Assembly: GCA_913778905.1 (NCBI GenBank)
Contig: CAJYYA010000013.1
Coordinates: 1-57,333 of the forward strand
Length of the DNA: 57,333 nucleotides
Direction of reading: 5' to 3'
Source: an uncultured Naasia sp.
GTDB taxonomy: Bacteria > Actinomycetota > Actinomycetes > Actinomycetales > Microbacteriaceae
Shown here: positions 17,686 to 26,832 of the stretch, in pieces
Position numbering within the stretch: the stretch's first letter is position 1
Layout: each line of letters begins with the position of its first letter
The notes under the pieces: generated by a model
Told to the model about the DNA's origin: nothing
Seen by the model: only the letters and a program-made list of their open reading frames with translations
Databases searched by the model: none
Program-made: the position numbers and the translations under genes

Positions 17686-17697
17686 CGAGGCGGGACC

Positions 17698-18663
17698 TCA
17701 GGACGGGAAGAGGGCCGAGACGGCCTCGTACTCCTCCTCGGCGAGCTCGATCTCGAGCGCCTCGTCGAGGGCGACCCACTGGTCGCTGGTGCGCGGCGAC
17801 ACGATCGGGGCGGTGACATCGGGATGGTGCAGCAGCCAGGCGAGAGCCAGGCCGGATGTCGAGACGTCGAGGTCGCGCGCGACACCGCGCAGCTGCGCCA
17901 CCCGCGCGAGGGCGGCCTCGGTGAGGAAGTCGGCGTAGAAGCCCCGCGCTATGTCGATCCGACTGCCCGGCTGCACCTCGGCGCCGTCCAGGTAGCGGTC
18001 GGAGAGCACCCCGCCGGCGAGCGGCGAATACGGGGTGTAGCCGAGCCCCGCGCTCCGCACCAGGGGGAGGAGGTCGCGCTCGTCGCCGCGCATCGCGACG
18101 TTGAAGCCGTTCTGCACCCACTCGGGCCGAGGAAGGCCCTCAGCGTCGGCGATGTTCAGCAGCTCCTCGAGCCCGCGCACGCCGATGTTGCTCGCACCCC
18201 ACGCGCGGATCCGGCGCGTCTCGATCGCCTCCGCCATCGCCGTCAGCGTTTCGGCGATGGGGGTCGAGGGATCGGGAGCATGCGTCAGGAAGAGGTCGAC
18301 GCGGCCCAGCTTGCGGATCGATGCGGCCAGCTGCCGACGGATGTGAGGCCCCGACAGGTCGACGGTCGTCTGCCCCGGCTCCACGGGGGCGCCCACCTTG
18401 GTCGCGACCACAGCGCCCTCCGGCTCGCGTTCGCCGAGCCAGCGGCCGACCGTCGACTCGCTCACACCGCCGCCGTAGGAGTTCGCGGTGTCGATGACGC
18501 GGATGCCGCGCGACCACGCCTCGTCCATGCGTTCCAGGCCGGGGCCGATCTTCAAACCGCGACCGATCGCCGCACGGCTCGAGCCGACCCCGCCGATGCC
18601 GCCGGCCCCGAAGAACACCTCGGAGACCTGGACTCCGGACCGACCGAGTTCGACGCTCTTCAC
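17698..18663 (-). CDS. Aldo/keto reductase
   Basis: 321 residues, NADPH-dependent carbonyl reductase fold. Catalytic tetrad candidates are the Asp and Tyr in IRVIDTANSYGGG, the Lys in VATKVGAPV and the His in LFLTHAPDP. Cofactor-side motifs are RAWGASNIG and the C-terminal ALAWLLHHPDVTAPIVSPRT. The substrate is unknown. The GTG start is fixed by a leaderless-type -10. A stand-alone gene, separated from gamma-CA by a large hairpin. Confidence 0.9.
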   Translation of the reverse strand: MKSVELGRSGVQVSEVFFGAGGIGGVGSSRAAIGRGLKIGPGLERMDEAWSRGIRVIDTANSYGGGVSESTVGRWLGEREPEGAVVATKVGAPVEPGQTTVDLSGPHIRRQLAASIRKLGRVDLFLTHAPDPSTPIAETLTAMAEAIETRRIRAWGASNIGVRGLEELLNIADAEGLPRPEWVQNGFNVAMRGDERDLLPLVRSAGLGYTPYSPLAGGVLSDRYLDGAEVQPGSRIDIARGFYADFLTEAALARVAQLRGVARDLDVSTSGLALAWLLHHPDVTAPIVSPRTSDQWVALDEALEIELAEEEYEAVSALFPS

Positions 18664-18669
18664 CCGCCC

Positions 18670-18675
18670 ACCCTA
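18670..18675 (-). promoter_or_regulatory. Leaderless-type -10 (TAGGGT) of the aldo/keto reductase
   Basis: On the minus strand TAGGGT, then GGGCGG, then GTG 18663. Confidence 0.55.
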
Positions 18676-18700
18676 GGCCGGACGGCGTGGACCGCCCGGG

Positions 18701-19720
18701 TCAGCCGACGGCCTGCGCGAATCCGAGCGACTCGTCGGCCAGGTGACGGAGCGACTCCGGCAGCGGTCTGCCCTTCCGGGCCATGGACTGCGCCCAGAGC
18801 CGACCCGCTCGGTACGAGGAGCGAACGAGCGGCCCGGCGAGGACGCCGAGGAATCCGACCTCTTCAGCCTCTTCTTTGATGTCGACGAACTCGGCGGGTG
18901 TCACCCATCGGTCGACGGGCAGGTGTCGCGGCGACGGCCTCAGATACTGCGTGACCGTGAGGATGTCCGTGCCGGCCTCGTGCAGATCGCGAAGCGCCTC
19001 GCTGATCTCGGCGCGCGTCTCGCCCATCCCGAGGATGAGGTTCGACTTGGTGATCAGGCCCGCCGCGCGCGCCTGGGTCAACACGTCGAGCGATGTCGCA
19101 TAGGTGAATGCGGGGCGGATCCGCTTGAAGAGGCGGGGGACCGTCTCGACGTTGTGAGCGAAGACCTCCGGACGGCTCGAGAAGACCTCACCGAGCAGGT
19201 CGGGGTTCCCGGAGAAGTCCGTCGCGAGGATCTCGACACCCGTGCCCGGGTTGGCGGCATGGATCCGCCGCACGGTCTCGGCGTGCAGCCAGGCGCCCTC
19301 GTCGGGCAGGTCGTCGCGCGCGACACCCGTGACGGTCGCGTAGCGCAGGCCCATCCGCGTGACCGAATCGGCGACGCGGCGCGGCTCGTCGGTGTCGTAC
19401 TGCGCGGGTTTGCCGGTGTCGATCTGGCAGAAGTCGCAACGACGGGTGCACTGCGACCCACCGATCAGGAAGGTGGCCTCGCGGTCCTCCCAGCACTCGT
19501 AGATGTTCGGGCAGCCCGCCTCCTGGCAGACCGTGTGGAGGCCCTCCTCCTTCACGAGCGACTGCAGCTGGGTGTACTCGGGACCGAACCTCGCACGGGT
19601 CTTGATCCACTCGGGCTTGTGTTCGATCGGTGTCCTGCTGTTGCGGGTCTCGATGCGGAGCATCTTGCGACCGTGCTTGTCGACCTCCATCGGCATGCCG
19701 ATGTTCACCGCCGGGGTCAT
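18701..19720 (-). CDS. lipA: Lipoyl synthase (radical SAM)
   Basis: 339 residues. Inserts two sulfur atoms into the octanoyl chain on lipoyl domains. The auxiliary cluster cysteines are C65, C70 and C76 (CQEAGC, then YEC). The radical SAM cysteines are C91, C95 and C98 (CTRRCDFC). The stretch TLILGMGET-like [14 protein letters not shown] and the C-terminal RSSYRAGR, which holds the conserved Ser ligand, complete the family signature. The ATG at 19720 overlaps the lipB TGA as ATGA, so the order lipB-lipA is a coupled operon. A much longer open frame upstream is only a shadow of lipB. Confidence 0.97.
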   Translation of the reverse strand: MTPAVNIGMPMEVDKHGRKMLRIETRNSRTPIEHKPEWIKTRARFGPEYTQLQSLVKEEGLHTVCQEAGCPNIYECWEDREATFLIGGSQCTRRCDFCQIDTGKPAQYDTDEPRRVADSVTRMGLRYATVTGVARDDLPDEGAWLHAETVRRIHAANPGTGVEILATDFSGNPDLLGEVFSSRPEVFAHNVETVPRLFKRIRPAFTYATSLDVLTQARAAGLITKSNLILGMGETRAEISEALRDLHEAGTDILTVTQYLRPSPRHLPVDRWVTPAEFVDIKEEAEEVGFLGVLAGPLVRSSYRAGRLWAQSMARKGRPLPESLRHLADESLGFAQAVG

Positions 19721-20394
19721 GCCGCCACCGCCGAGGTCGTCGAAGTGCGCATGGCGCTGAGGGAGCGCTGCAGGTGCCCGGTGACGGAGTCGGCGACGTC
19801 CGCCGGGGTCACGGGGCGTCCGAGCAGTCGGCTGATCGTCGTCACGCCGGCGTCGGCGATGCCGCAGGGGATGATGGCGGCGTAAGGGGAGAGGTCGTTC
19901 GAGCAGTTGAGGGCGAAGCCGTGCATCGTGACGCCCTCCTCCACTCGGAGGCCGATGGCGCCCACCTTGTCGTACACCTCGACGACCGAGTCGGCCCGTC
20001 GGACCCACACCCCCGAGCGGCCGGCGACCCGCTCGGCGCGGATTCCGAGATCGGCCAGCACCCCCACCATCACGGCCTCGAGCAGACGCACGAAGGCGAC
20101 GACGTCGACCGGCTCCGGCAGTCGGACGATGGGATAGCCGACGAGCTGACCCGGGCCATGCCAGGTGATCTTGCCGCCGCGATGGACGTCGATCACGGGA
20201 ATGGCGGAGTCCGTCGGCCGCTCTTCGGGGGCTGTGCGCTTGCCCGCCGTGTATACGCTCACGTGCTCGCAGAGGACGACGGTGTCCGGGATGGCGCGGG
20301 TCACCACGTCGCGATGGATGCGGCGCTGCAGTTCCCAGCCCGCGCGATAGTCGAGAAGATCCGAGCCGAGCCCGGTGTCGAGGATGTCAGCCAC
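19717..20394 (-). CDS. lipB: Octanoyl-(acyl carrier protein):protein N-octanoyltransferase
   Basis: 225 residues from GTG 20394. It moves octanoate from ACP to lipoate-dependent enzymes, the step before LipA. Motifs: [25 protein letters not shown], the catalytic Lys in VYDKVGAIG and the catalytic Cys in [10 protein letters not shown]. Two starts are possible: ATG 20430 and GTG 20394. The latter is preferred because TACGCT ends six bases before it, which would leave the ATG untranscribed. Confidence 0.95.
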   Translation of the reverse strand: MADILDTGLGSDLLDYRAGWELQRRIHRDVVTRAIPDTVVLCEHVSVYTAGKRTAPEERPTDSAIPVIDVHRGGKITWHGPGQLVGYPIVRLPEPVDVVAFVRLLEAVMVGVLADLGIRAERVAGRSGVWVRRADSVVEVYDKVGAIGLRVEEGVTMHGFALNCSNDLSPYAAIIPCGIADAGVTTISRLLGRPVTPADVADSVTGHLQRSLSAMRTSTTSAVAA

Positions 20395-20400
20395 GCGGAC

Positions 20401-20406
20401 AGCGTA
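20401..20406 (-). promoter_or_regulatory. Leaderless-type -10 (TACGCT) of the lipB-lipA operon
   Basis: On the minus strand TACGCT, then GTCCGC, then GTG 20394. Confidence 0.5.
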
Positions 20407-20445
20407 AGCCCATTGTTGGACGGGGTCCATAAACCTGCCGCGGGT

Positions 20446-20609
20446 GCTCTCGGCACGCTTCGCTACTCGAGCCGTCTCGGCACGCTTCGCTACTCGACGT
20501 CCGGAAGGCGTACGTCACGTGGGCTGCGGAGTCCGGAGCCTGGAGGTCGAGTAGGGGCTGCGGAGCGCCCCGTACCGAGATCGGCCGAGTAGCGGAGCGT
20601 ATCGAGGCC
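20446..20609. repeat. Intergenic modular inverted repeat, copy B (reversed module order)
   Basis: It lies between the divergent lipB and ffh genes. The right-type module at 20446-20505 carries CGGCACGCTTCGCTACTCGA-type sequence twice. A left-type module follows at 20528-20609 and ends AGCGTATCGAGGCC. Copies A and C have left then right; this one has right then left. The two modules are near reverse complements, so the whole element can form a long stem. The ffh -10 lies 62 bases beyond it. Confidence 0.8.
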
Positions 20610-20670
20610 CGTCGCCCGAGGCCCCACCCCGAGCCCACCGGCCGGCCGATCGGCCTCCGACACGGGAAAG

Positions 20671-20676
20671 TAGACT
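20671..20676 (+). promoter_or_regulatory. -10 hexamer TAGACT of ffh
   Basis: TAGACT ends nine bases before the ATG, giving a leader of only two or three bases. Confidence 0.5.
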
Positions 20677-20685
20677 GTCGGGATC

Positions 20686-22245
20686 ATGGCGACTTTCGGC
20701 ACGCTCTCCGACCGGCTCACTTCCACGCTGGCGAACCTCCGCAACAAGGGACGGCTCTCGCCGGCCGACGTCGACGGTACGGTGCGCGAGATCCGCCGAG
20801 CGCTGCTCGAGGCCGACGTCAACCTCGACGTCGTCAAGACCTTCACGGCGTCGGTGCGCGAGCGGGCCATGGAGGCCAGCGCATCGCAGGCGCTGAACCC
20901 CGCCCAGCAGGTCGTGCAGATCGTCAACGAAGAGCTCGTCGGCATCCTCGGCGGCCAGCAGCGCCGTCTCGAGTTCGCCAAGCAGCCGCCGACCGTCATC
21001 ATGCTGGCGGGTCTGCAGGGTGCCGGTAAGACGACGCTGGCGGGCAAGCTCGCGAAGTGGCTCGTCAAGGAGGGGCACACACCGCTGCTCGTGGCCTGCG
21101 ACCTCCAGCGCCCCAACGCCGTGACCCAGCTCCAGGTCGTCGCCGAGCAGGCGGGCGCGAACATCTTCGCCCCCGAGCCCGGCAACGGCGTCGGCAACCC
21201 GGTGCGGGTCGCCAAGGACGGCATCAAGCACGCCCGCGACAAGCAGTACGACGTCGTCATCGTCGACACCGCGGGTCGCCTCGGCGTCGACGCCGAGATG
21301 ATGAAGCAGGCCGCCGATATCCGCAAGGCCGTCGATCCCGACGAGGTCCTCTTCGTCATCGACTCGCTCATCGGTCAGGACGCGGTCAAGACCGCCCAGG
21401 CGTTCCAGGACGGCGTCGACTTCACCGGTGTCGTGCTGACCAAGCTCGACGGCGACTCGCGCGGTGGTGCCGCTCTCTCGGTCGCCTCGGTCACGCAGCG
21501 CCCCATCATGTTCGCCTCGGTCGGTGAGGGACTCGACGACTTCGAGCCCTTCCACCCCGACCGCATGGCGAGCCGCATCCTCGACCTCGGTGACATCCTC
21601 ACGCTCATCGAGCAGGCCCAGTCGGCCTTCGACGAGGAAGAGGCGCGCAAGGTCGCCGAGAAGTTCGCGACCGACACGTTCACGCTCGACGACTTCCTCG
21701 GTCAGATGCAGCAGCTGCGGAACATGGGCTCCATCAAGAAGATGATGAGCATGCTGCCCGGCGCGAAGGGCATGCGCGAGCAGCTCGACAACTTCGACGA
21801 GCGCGAGATCGTGCGCACCGAGGCGATCATCCAGTCGATGACCAAGGCCGAGCGCGTCAACCCCAAGCTGCTCAACGGGTCCCGTCGTTTGCGCATCGCG
21901 CGCGGTTCGGGCATGACGGTCACGGACGTCAATCAGCTCGTCCAGCGCTTCGAGCAGGCGGCGAAGATGATGAAGACGGTCGCCAAGGGCGGCGTGCCGC
22001 AGGTGCCCGGCATGGGGCCCATCCCCGGCGCCGGATTCGGTGGAGGCCGCGGGAAGAAGCAGCAGCCGAAGAAGACGTCGAAGTCCGGCAACCCGGCCAA
22101 GCGCGCCGCCGAGGCCAAAGCTCTCGCCGAGGGCAAGCCCGCAGTGACCTCGGCCGGGGGTTCCGGCTTCGGGCTGGGCCGAGGTGCGGCGGGAGCACCG
22201 AGCGAGGACGAGCTGGCGGCTCTGCAGAAGATGCTGGGGCGCTGA
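20686..22245 (+). CDS. ffh: Signal recognition particle protein Ffh
   Basis: 519 residues. SRP54 homologue that binds signal sequences and 4.5S RNA and pairs with FtsY. N-domain about 1-85. G-domain with GLQGAGKTT (109-117), DTAGRLG and TKLDGDSRGG. Met-rich M-domain (about 300-430) with LRNMGSIKKMMSMLPG and the RNA-binding segment SRRLRIARGSGMTV. A Gly/Lys/Ala-rich C-terminal tail (about 445-519) is longer than in E. coli, as usual in actinobacteria. No 4.5S RNA gene was seen nearby. Confidence 0.98.
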   Translation: MATFGTLSDRLTSTLANLRNKGRLSPADVDGTVREIRRALLEADVNLDVVKTFTASVRERAMEASASQALNPAQQVVQIVNEELVGILGGQQRRLEFAKQPPTVIMLAGLQGAGKTTLAGKLAKWLVKEGHTPLLVACDLQRPNAVTQLQVVAEQAGANIFAPEPGNGVGNPVRVAKDGIKHARDKQYDVVIVDTAGRLGVDAEMMKQAADIRKAVDPDEVLFVIDSLIGQDAVKTAQAFQDGVDFTGVVLTKLDGDSRGGAALSVASVTQRPIMFASVGEGLDDFEPFHPDRMASRILDLGDILTLIEQAQSAFDEEEARKVAEKFATDTFTLDDFLGQMQQLRNMGSIKKMMSMLPGAKGMREQLDNFDEREIVRTEAIIQSMTKAERVNPKLLNGSRRLRIARGSGMTVTDVNQLVQRFEQAAKMMKTVAKGGVPQVPGMGPIPGAGFGGGRGKKQQPKKTSKSGNPAKRAAEAKALAEGKPAVTSAGGSGFGLGRGAAGAPSEDELAALQKMLGR

Positions 22246-22309
22246 CCGCGGCCTGACGGTGACGCCGGACTCGGCTGAGCAGCACATCCGACGGTGAGAG
22301 GAAGCCACC

Positions 22310-22819
22310 ATGGCGGTACGACGAGGTACCCGATGCGGGCGAGCCTTCGCGGGGGTGGGAGTGATCGCCGCGGCGATCCTGATGCTCAGCGGATGCGCGG
22401 GCGGTCCGGGAAGCGAGGGTGATCCGAACGACGCGGTCGCGACGTCCGACCAGCTCGTGGGCCGTTGGGTGCCCACCGCAGAGGACGCAGCTCCCCAAGC
22501 CTTTCTCGAGCTCGCCGGCGACGGCTCTCTGACGCTCTCCGACGGGTGCAACGGCGCGCAGGGGGAGTGGTCGATCGGCAGCGACGGCGTCTTCACGGCT
22601 AACGCCGGCCCGAGCACCATGATGTACTGCGACGGGCTGGTGGCGATCGGCACGATGCTCGGCCAGACTGAGAGCGCGCGCATCCGTGAGGGACTCCTCG
22701 TGCTCATCGACTCGGAGGGAGCCGCCCTCGGCGAGTTCACCCCCGATACGGCAGGTGCTCAGGACATCGACGGGATCGGAGACGGCCCCGTTCCCACGGG
22801 GTCCGCGCCCGTCGGCTGA
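22310..22819 (+). CDS. META/HslJ-type putative lipoprotein
   Basis: 169 residues. The signal peptide ends in lipobox LSGC, with Cys29 as the predicted lipidation site, so the protein should sit on the outer face of the membrane. The rest resembles the META domain: LVGRWVP near the start, then LTLSDGCNGAQGEWSI (DGCN-x-x-x-G-x-W) and MMYCDG. Small META lipoproteins are common in actinobacteria; the function is unknown. ATG is preceded by GAGAGGAAG. Confidence 0.8.
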   Translation: MAVRRGTRCGRAFAGVGVIAAAILMLSGCAGGPGSEGDPNDAVATSDQLVGRWVPTAEDAAPQAFLELAGDGSLTLSDGCNGAQGEWSIGSDGVFTANAGPSTMMYCDGLVAIGTMLGQTESARIREGLLVLIDSEGAALGEFTPDTAGAQDIDGIGDGPVPTGSAPVG

Positions 22820-22863
22820 GCGCGCTCACCGATGTCACTCAGGGGGCGTTGACCTCCTCTCTC

Positions 22864-22869
22864 TAAGTT
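22864..22869 (+). promoter_or_regulatory. Leaderless-type -10 (TAAGTT) of the PEBP gene
   Basis: TAAGTT, then CGGCTC, then ATG 22876. Confidence 0.55.
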
Positions 22870-22875
22870 CGGCTC

Positions 22876-23418
22876 ATGACCGGACACAACCCCTACGAGG
22901 GCCTCATGCCCCTCCCGTCGTTCACCCTCACCAGCTCCGACTTCACCGACGGCGGTGAGCTCGCCCCCGCCCAGTACGGGGCGGATGCCGGTGGGCAGGA
23001 CGTCTCGCCTCAGCTCTCCTGGTCGGGATTCCCCGAGGAGACGACCCACTTCGCCGTCACCGTCTACGACCCCGACGCGCCCACCGGAGCCGGATTCTGG
23101 CACTGGGCCGTCTTCAACATCCCCGCGTCGACCACCGACTTGCCGAGTGGTGCGGGCTCGCCCGACGGTGCGGGTCTTCCCGACGGGGCAGTCACGCTCC
23201 CCAACGAAGTGCGCCTCAAGCAGTTCGTCGGGGCCACCCCGCCCGAGGGAACAGGAACGCACCGCTACTTCGTGGCCGTGCACGCCCTCACCCAGGCGCT
23301 CGAGATCGATCCCGAGTCGACGCCCTCATTCCTCGGCTTCAACCTCAACTTCAACGCGATCGCCCGTGCGGTGATCGTCGCGACGGCCGAGCCCGGCGGA
23401 GCCGAGAGCACCGACTGA
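22876..23418 (+). CDS. YbhB/YbcL family (PEBP, Raf-kinase-inhibitor-like) protein
   Basis: 180 residues. Ligand-pocket motifs of the phosphatidylethanolamine-binding protein fold: SPQLSWSGFPEE, VTVYDPDAPTGAGFWHW (DPDAP and the HW motif) and GTHRYFVAVHAL. The bacterial role is unknown. It starts leaderless-style and ends before a hairpin terminator, so it is probably a single-gene unit. Confidence 0.93.
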   Translation: MTGHNPYEGLMPLPSFTLTSSDFTDGGELAPAQYGADAGGQDVSPQLSWSGFPEETTHFAVTVYDPDAPTGAGFWHWAVFNIPASTTDLPSGAGSPDGAGLPDGAVTLPNEVRLKQFVGATPPEGTGTHRYFVAVHALTQALEIDPESTPSFLGFNLNFNAIARAVIVATAEPGGAESTD

Positions 23419-23427
23419 GGTGACCGT

Positions 23428-23472
23428 GGAAGGCGTCGAGACTGGGATTCCGCCCCGGACTCGGCGCCTTCC
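23428..23472 (+). terminator. Hairpin after the PEBP gene
   Basis: GGAAGGCGTCGAG pairs with CTCGGCGCCTTCC (one G-T wobble) around a 19-base loop and is followed by GCTTTCG. A short T-rich tail makes termination plausible. Confidence 0.6.
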
Positions 23473-23498
23473 GCTTTCGATCGGCGCAGAGCGGTGCT

Positions 23499-23504
23499 TA
23501 GCAT
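23499..23504 (+). promoter_or_regulatory. Leaderless-type -10 (TAGCAT) of the second LLM oxidoreductase
   Basis: TAGCAT, then CGCACC, then ATG 23511. Confidence 0.6.
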
Positions 23505-23510
23505 CGCACC

Positions 23511-24308
23511 ATGACGACCGACCCCTTCCACGCCGCCGACCGCAAGGTGCGCATCGGCGTGCAGATCGCTCCCCAGCACGCCGAGTACGCCCTCATCCGC
23601 GAGACCCTGAAGCGGGTCGAGGACATGGGCGCCGACGTCGCCTTCAACTGGGATCACTTCTTCCCCCTGTCGGGTGAGAAGGACGGGCTGCACTTCGAGG
23701 CGTGGACCGAGCTGGCCGCGTGGGCGGAGCAGACCGAGCGCATCGAGATCGGCCCTCTCGTCAACTGCAACTCGTACCGCAACCCCAACCTGCAGGCCGA
23801 CATGGCGCGCACCATCGACCACATCTCCGGAGGCCGCTTCATCTTCGGCACCGGGTCGGGCTGGTTCGAGCGCGACTACGACGAGTACGGATACGAGTTC
23901 GGGACCGTCGGCGGTCGGCTCGACGCCCTCGCCGCCGACCTGCCCGTCATCCGTGATCGGTGGACCAAGCTCAACCCGGCTCCCGTTCGCGACATCCCGA
24001 TCCTCATCGGCGGTGGCGGCGAGAAGAAGACCCTGCGCATCGTCGCCGAACACGCCGACATCTGGCACAGCTTCTCCGACGAGGAGACGCTGCGTCGCAA
24101 GCTCGACATCCTCCGAGCCCACGCGGACGACGTCGGGCGCGACGTCAGCGGGATCGAGCTGTCGACCGAGATCCGCACGCGGTCCATTGAGGAGGCGGAG
24201 GCGCAGTACGACCTCGGCGTGCGCCTCTTCACGGTCGGCATCACGGCCCCCGACTACGACTTCGCGTCGGTGCAGAAGTGGATCGACTGGCGCGACTCCA
24301 AGAACTGA
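23511..24308 (+). CDS. Luciferase-like (LLM) F420-dependent oxidoreductase
   Basis: 265 residues. Luciferase-like barrel: VRIGVQIAPQHAEY at the N-terminus, FNWDHFFPL, IEIGPLVNCNSYRNPNLQ, ARTIDHISGGRFIFGTGSGW with the cofactor-side GGR-F-x-x-GxGSGW, and DIPILIGGGGEKKTLRIV. The N-terminal pattern and the ADxWHSF segment suggest the actinobacterial TIGR03560-like group, but I cannot confirm this by search. Substrate unknown. It is unlike the LLM protein at 16112 in length and sequence, so it is not a recent duplicate. Confidence 0.87.
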   Translation: MTTDPFHAADRKVRIGVQIAPQHAEYALIRETLKRVEDMGADVAFNWDHFFPLSGEKDGLHFEAWTELAAWAEQTERIEIGPLVNCNSYRNPNLQADMARTIDHISGGRFIFGTGSGWFERDYDEYGYEFGTVGGRLDALAADLPVIRDRWTKLNPAPVRDIPILIGGGGEKKTLRIVAEHADIWHSFSDEETLRRKLDILRAHADDVGRDVSGIELSTEIRTRSIEEAEAQYDLGVRLFTVGITAPDYDFASVQKWIDWRDSKN

Positions 24309-24317
24309 CCCGTTCGT

Positions 24318-24380
24318 CCCTTCGTTTCGCTCCGCTCAACGGGCGGGAGCCCGCCCATCGAGCGCAGCGAAATGAAGGGC
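24318..24380. terminator. Long hairpin between convergent LLM and YbdK genes
   Basis: The outer stem pairs CCCTTCGTTTCGCT with AGCGAAATGAAGGG (one mismatch). The inner stem pairs CGCTCAACGGGCGGG with CCCGCCCATCGAGCG (two mismatches) around a short loop. It sits between two convergent stops and could end both transcripts. Part of it (CGCTCCGCTCAACGGG) recurs inverted at 35169-35184. Confidence 0.65.
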
Positions 24381-24399
24381 GACCCGCCCGAGCGGGTGG

Positions 24400-25536
24400 T
24401 CAGTGCGCGAAGCCGTCGCGCAGCTCCGAGACGAGGTGTGCGACCACGGCCTTCGTGCTGCCGCCGTGCGCCTCGGCGACGGCGAGTTGACGCTGGTAGC
24501 TCGCGCCGCGCTCGAGGATGGCGTGCAGCCCCTGCAGCTCCTCGAGGCAACCCAGACGTTCTGCAACGGGCTCGAGGCGTGCGATGAGCTCCCGAGTGTC
24601 GTCCGCGACCAACCTCTCGTCGCCCGCGGCGTTCTGGATGAGGATCGTGTCCATCCCGTAGCGGGCGGCTCGCCACTTGTTCTCGCGCACATACCAGGGC
24701 TGCATCATCGGGACGTCGTGCCCGTCGTCGAGCTGAGTCGACAGCTCCTCGACGAGGCATTGCACGAGCGCGGCCATGGCCTTGAGCTCGTGCACGGTCG
24801 ACAGGCCGTCGCACGCGCGGATCTCGATGGTGCCCCACTTCGGCGAGGGGCGGATGTCCCACCGGATCTCGTCCCAATGGTCGATCACGCCGATGTGCAG
24901 CATGTCGTCGATCATCGACTCGTAGTTGCCCCATGCGCCGAACTGCGGCGGGAGCCCCGCTGTCGGCAGCTGCTGGAAGAGCATGGCGCGGCTTGACGCG
25001 TATCCGGTCCGCTCGCCCGTCCAGAAAGGACTCGACGCCGACAGTGCCTGGAAGTGCGGGTAGTAGGTCAGCAGCCCGTTCAGGATCGGCAGGACCTTGT
25101 CGCGATCCTCGATCCCCACGTGCATGTGGACGCCCCAGATGAGCATCTGCCGACCCCACCACTGCGTGCGGTCGATGAGGGTCGCGTAACGCTCCTTCTC
25201 GGTGATCTGCTGCTGCGTCCACTGGGCGAACGGGTGCGTGCCGGAGCACATGAGGTCGACGCCGAGCGGCTCGGCGGCGTCGCGGACCTTCGCGATGCTC
25301 TCTTCGAGGTCGGCCACGGCGGCGGCGACGGTGCCGTGCACGCCCGACACGATCTCGACGGTGTTGGTGAGCAGTTCGCCGGTGATCTTGCACTGGCCGT
25401 TCTCATCGGCGTCGCCCAACTGCTCGAGCAGTTGCGGAGCCGTGGGGGAGAGGTCTCCCGTCACGTGGTCGACGAGGGCCAGCTCCCACTCCAAACCGAG
25501 TGTGGAGCGCTTCGATGACGCGAATTCGATGGACAC
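24400..25536 (-). CDS. Carboxylate-amine ligase, YbdK family (glutamate-cysteine ligase 2 type)
   Basis: 378 residues. GCS2 fold: TLGLEWELALVD (ATP/metal-binding Glu), ELLTNTVEIVSG, CSGTHPFAQW, GVHMHVGIEDRDK, then WDIRPSPKWGTIEIRACDG. The family makes gamma-glutamyl amide-type bonds; E. coli YbdK has weak glutamate-cysteine ligase activity. A role in low-molecular-weight thiol chemistry is possible but unproven. The GTG start has CAGGAT six bases upstream (25543-25548), a leaderless-type arrangement. Confidence 0.92.
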   Translation of the reverse strand: MSIEFASSKRSTLGLEWELALVDHVTGDLSPTAPQLLEQLGDADENGQCKITGELLTNTVEIVSGVHGTVAAAVADLEESIAKVRDAAEPLGVDLMCSGTHPFAQWTQQQITEKERYATLIDRTQWWGRQMLIWGVHMHVGIEDRDKVLPILNGLLTYYPHFQALSASSPFWTGERTGYASSRAMLFQQLPTAGLPPQFGAWGNYESMIDDMLHIGVIDHWDEIRWDIRPSPKWGTIEIRACDGLSTVHELKAMAALVQCLVEELSTQLDDGHDVPMMQPWYVRENKWRAARYGMDTILIQNAAGDERLVADDTRELIARLEPVAERLGCLEELQGLHAILERGASYQRQLAVAEAHGGSTKAVVAHLVSELRDGFAH

Positions 25537-25683
25537 GCGCCCATCCTGACACCGTGCAGCCGAATATCGACCTCGTCGGCGAGGTCGACGCGAGCATCAC
25601 CGGCCATCGCGCGGAATGAGGCGCCCCTGCGCGCCTTTCGGACGTCGCATCCCGAACGGTGAGCCGCACGACATATGCGGGAT

Positions 25684-25689
25684 TAGCGT
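25684..25689 (+). promoter_or_regulatory. Leaderless-type -10 (TAGCGT) of the DMT exporter
   Basis: TAGCGT, then GAGCTGC, then GTG 25697. It sets the start at 25697 rather than at ATG 25616. Confidence 0.55.
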
Positions 25690-25696
25690 GAGCTGC

Positions 25697-26608
25697 GTGA
25701 CCGCCTCGCTCCACCCCCATCCGACTCCCGTGCGCACCTTCTCGACGCGAACCGTCGTCGCGATCGTGGCGTCGCTGCTGGCCTGGGCGAGCGCCTTCAT
25801 CGTCATCCGCGGGGTGGGTCACGATTTCAGCCCCGGCGCGCTGGCCCTCGGACGGATGCTCGTCGGAGCCGCAGCGCTGGGCGTGCTCATGATCGGCCGC
25901 CGGTGGGTCCGTCCCACGACGCGGGAGTGGCTGCTCCTCGCCGGTTACGGCGCCCTCTGGTTCGGGGTCTACAACGTCGCCCTCAATCTCGCCGAGCAGA
26001 CCGTCGATGCCGGCACGGCCTCGATGATCGTCAACATCGGCCCCCTCCTCATCGCCGTGGGATCCGTGCTCGTCCTCGGTGAACGTCTCCACCGACCTCT
26101 CGTCCTCGGACTCGTGATCGCTTTCGTCGGCGTCCTGCTCATCGGGTTCGCCAACGGAGCGTCGGCCGCTCACCTCGGATGGGGTGTCGTCGCCGCGCTC
26201 GCCGCAGCCGTGACCTCGGCCGTGGCGGTCCTGTTCCAGAAGAAGGCCCTCGTCCGGATCCCGGTCGCGCAGGCGACTTTCACCGGCGCTGTGGCCGGCG
26301 TCATCCTGTGCCTGCCGTTCGCAGGCGATCTCGTCCGCGATACAGCTGAGGCGGACCCCGGGGCGATCGCCGGTGTCGTCTACCTCGGCCTCGTCCCGAC
26401 GGCAGTCGCATTCTCGACGTGGGGATACGCGCTCAAGAGGGTCCCCGCGGCGCAGCTGGGAGTCACGACCTACATCGTGCCCCCGCTCGTCATCGTCGCG
26501 GGGCTGCTCTTCTTCGGTGAAGCACCCGCTGTCGCCGCCGTGGTCGGCGGAGCGCTCTGCCTCGTGGGTGTCGCCGTGTCCCGGCGGAAGGCTCGTGCAG
26601 AACTCTGA
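25697..26608 (+). CDS. EamA/DMT superfamily transporter
   Basis: 303 residues with about ten hydrophobic helices in two EamA repeats. Repeat 1 starts at [20 protein letters not shown], and the first half ends near [20 protein letters not shown]. Repeat 2 runs from [20 protein letters not shown] to [13 protein letters not shown]. The motifs [10 protein letters not shown] and [17 protein letters not shown] are typical of metabolite exporters of this family. The substrate is unknown. Located just before rpsP on the same strand but separated by the rpsP promoter. Confidence 0.92.
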   Translation: MTASLHPHPTPVRTFSTRTVVAIVASLLAWASAFIVIRGVGHDFSPGALALGRMLVGAAALGVLMIGRRWVRPTTREWLLLAGYGALWFGVYNVALNLAEQTVDAGTASMIVNIGPLLIAVGSVLVLGERLHRPLVLGLVIAFVGVLLIGFANGASAAHLGWGVVAALAAAVTSAVAVLFQKKALVRIPVAQATFTGAVAGVILCLPFAGDLVRDTAEADPGAIAGVVYLGLVPTAVAFSTWGYALKRVPAAQLGVTTYIVPPLVIVAGLLFFGEAPAVAAVVGGALCLVGVAVSRRKARAEL

Positions 26609-26670
26609 GAGCGAGCCGGGGCGTTCCGGCGAGATGGGCTGCACGAAGTTCGTCTCCGATGCTCTCCGGG

Positions 26671-26832
26671 TGGCGGGTGAGCCGGATCATCTGTCAGAAT
26701 GGCTGGTCGAGTCTGCGACGCGTCCGACCCTCTATCTGGCGTGCAGGTCTCATCTCGAGTTTCCGCTCCGGCGTGCGCCCCACGTCTCCGGTTCGCGGTG
26801 CAGTCATCGCTCACGCAATTCAGGAGAAATCA
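26671..26832 (+). promoter_or_regulatory. rpsP promoter and leader
   Basis: A CAGAAT hexamer at 26695-26700 resembles the -10 of rplS (CAGAAT at 32545-32550). A leader of about 125 bases then runs to the Shine-Dalgarno AGGAGA at 26822-26827. No gene is seen in 26609-26832. The -35 is weak. Confidence 0.4.

Noticed and set aside
20395-20430. ATG 20430 as the lipB start
   Set aside because: The TACGCT hexamer at 20401-20406 places the transcript start at GTG 20394. The ATG has only a weak AGG before it, so it remains a second choice.
20515-22740. 741-codon minus-strand frame opposite ffh
   Set aside because: It is antisense to a certain core gene (ffh), starts inside the META lipoprotein gene and ends in repeat B. 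Leucine/valine-rich shadow composition.
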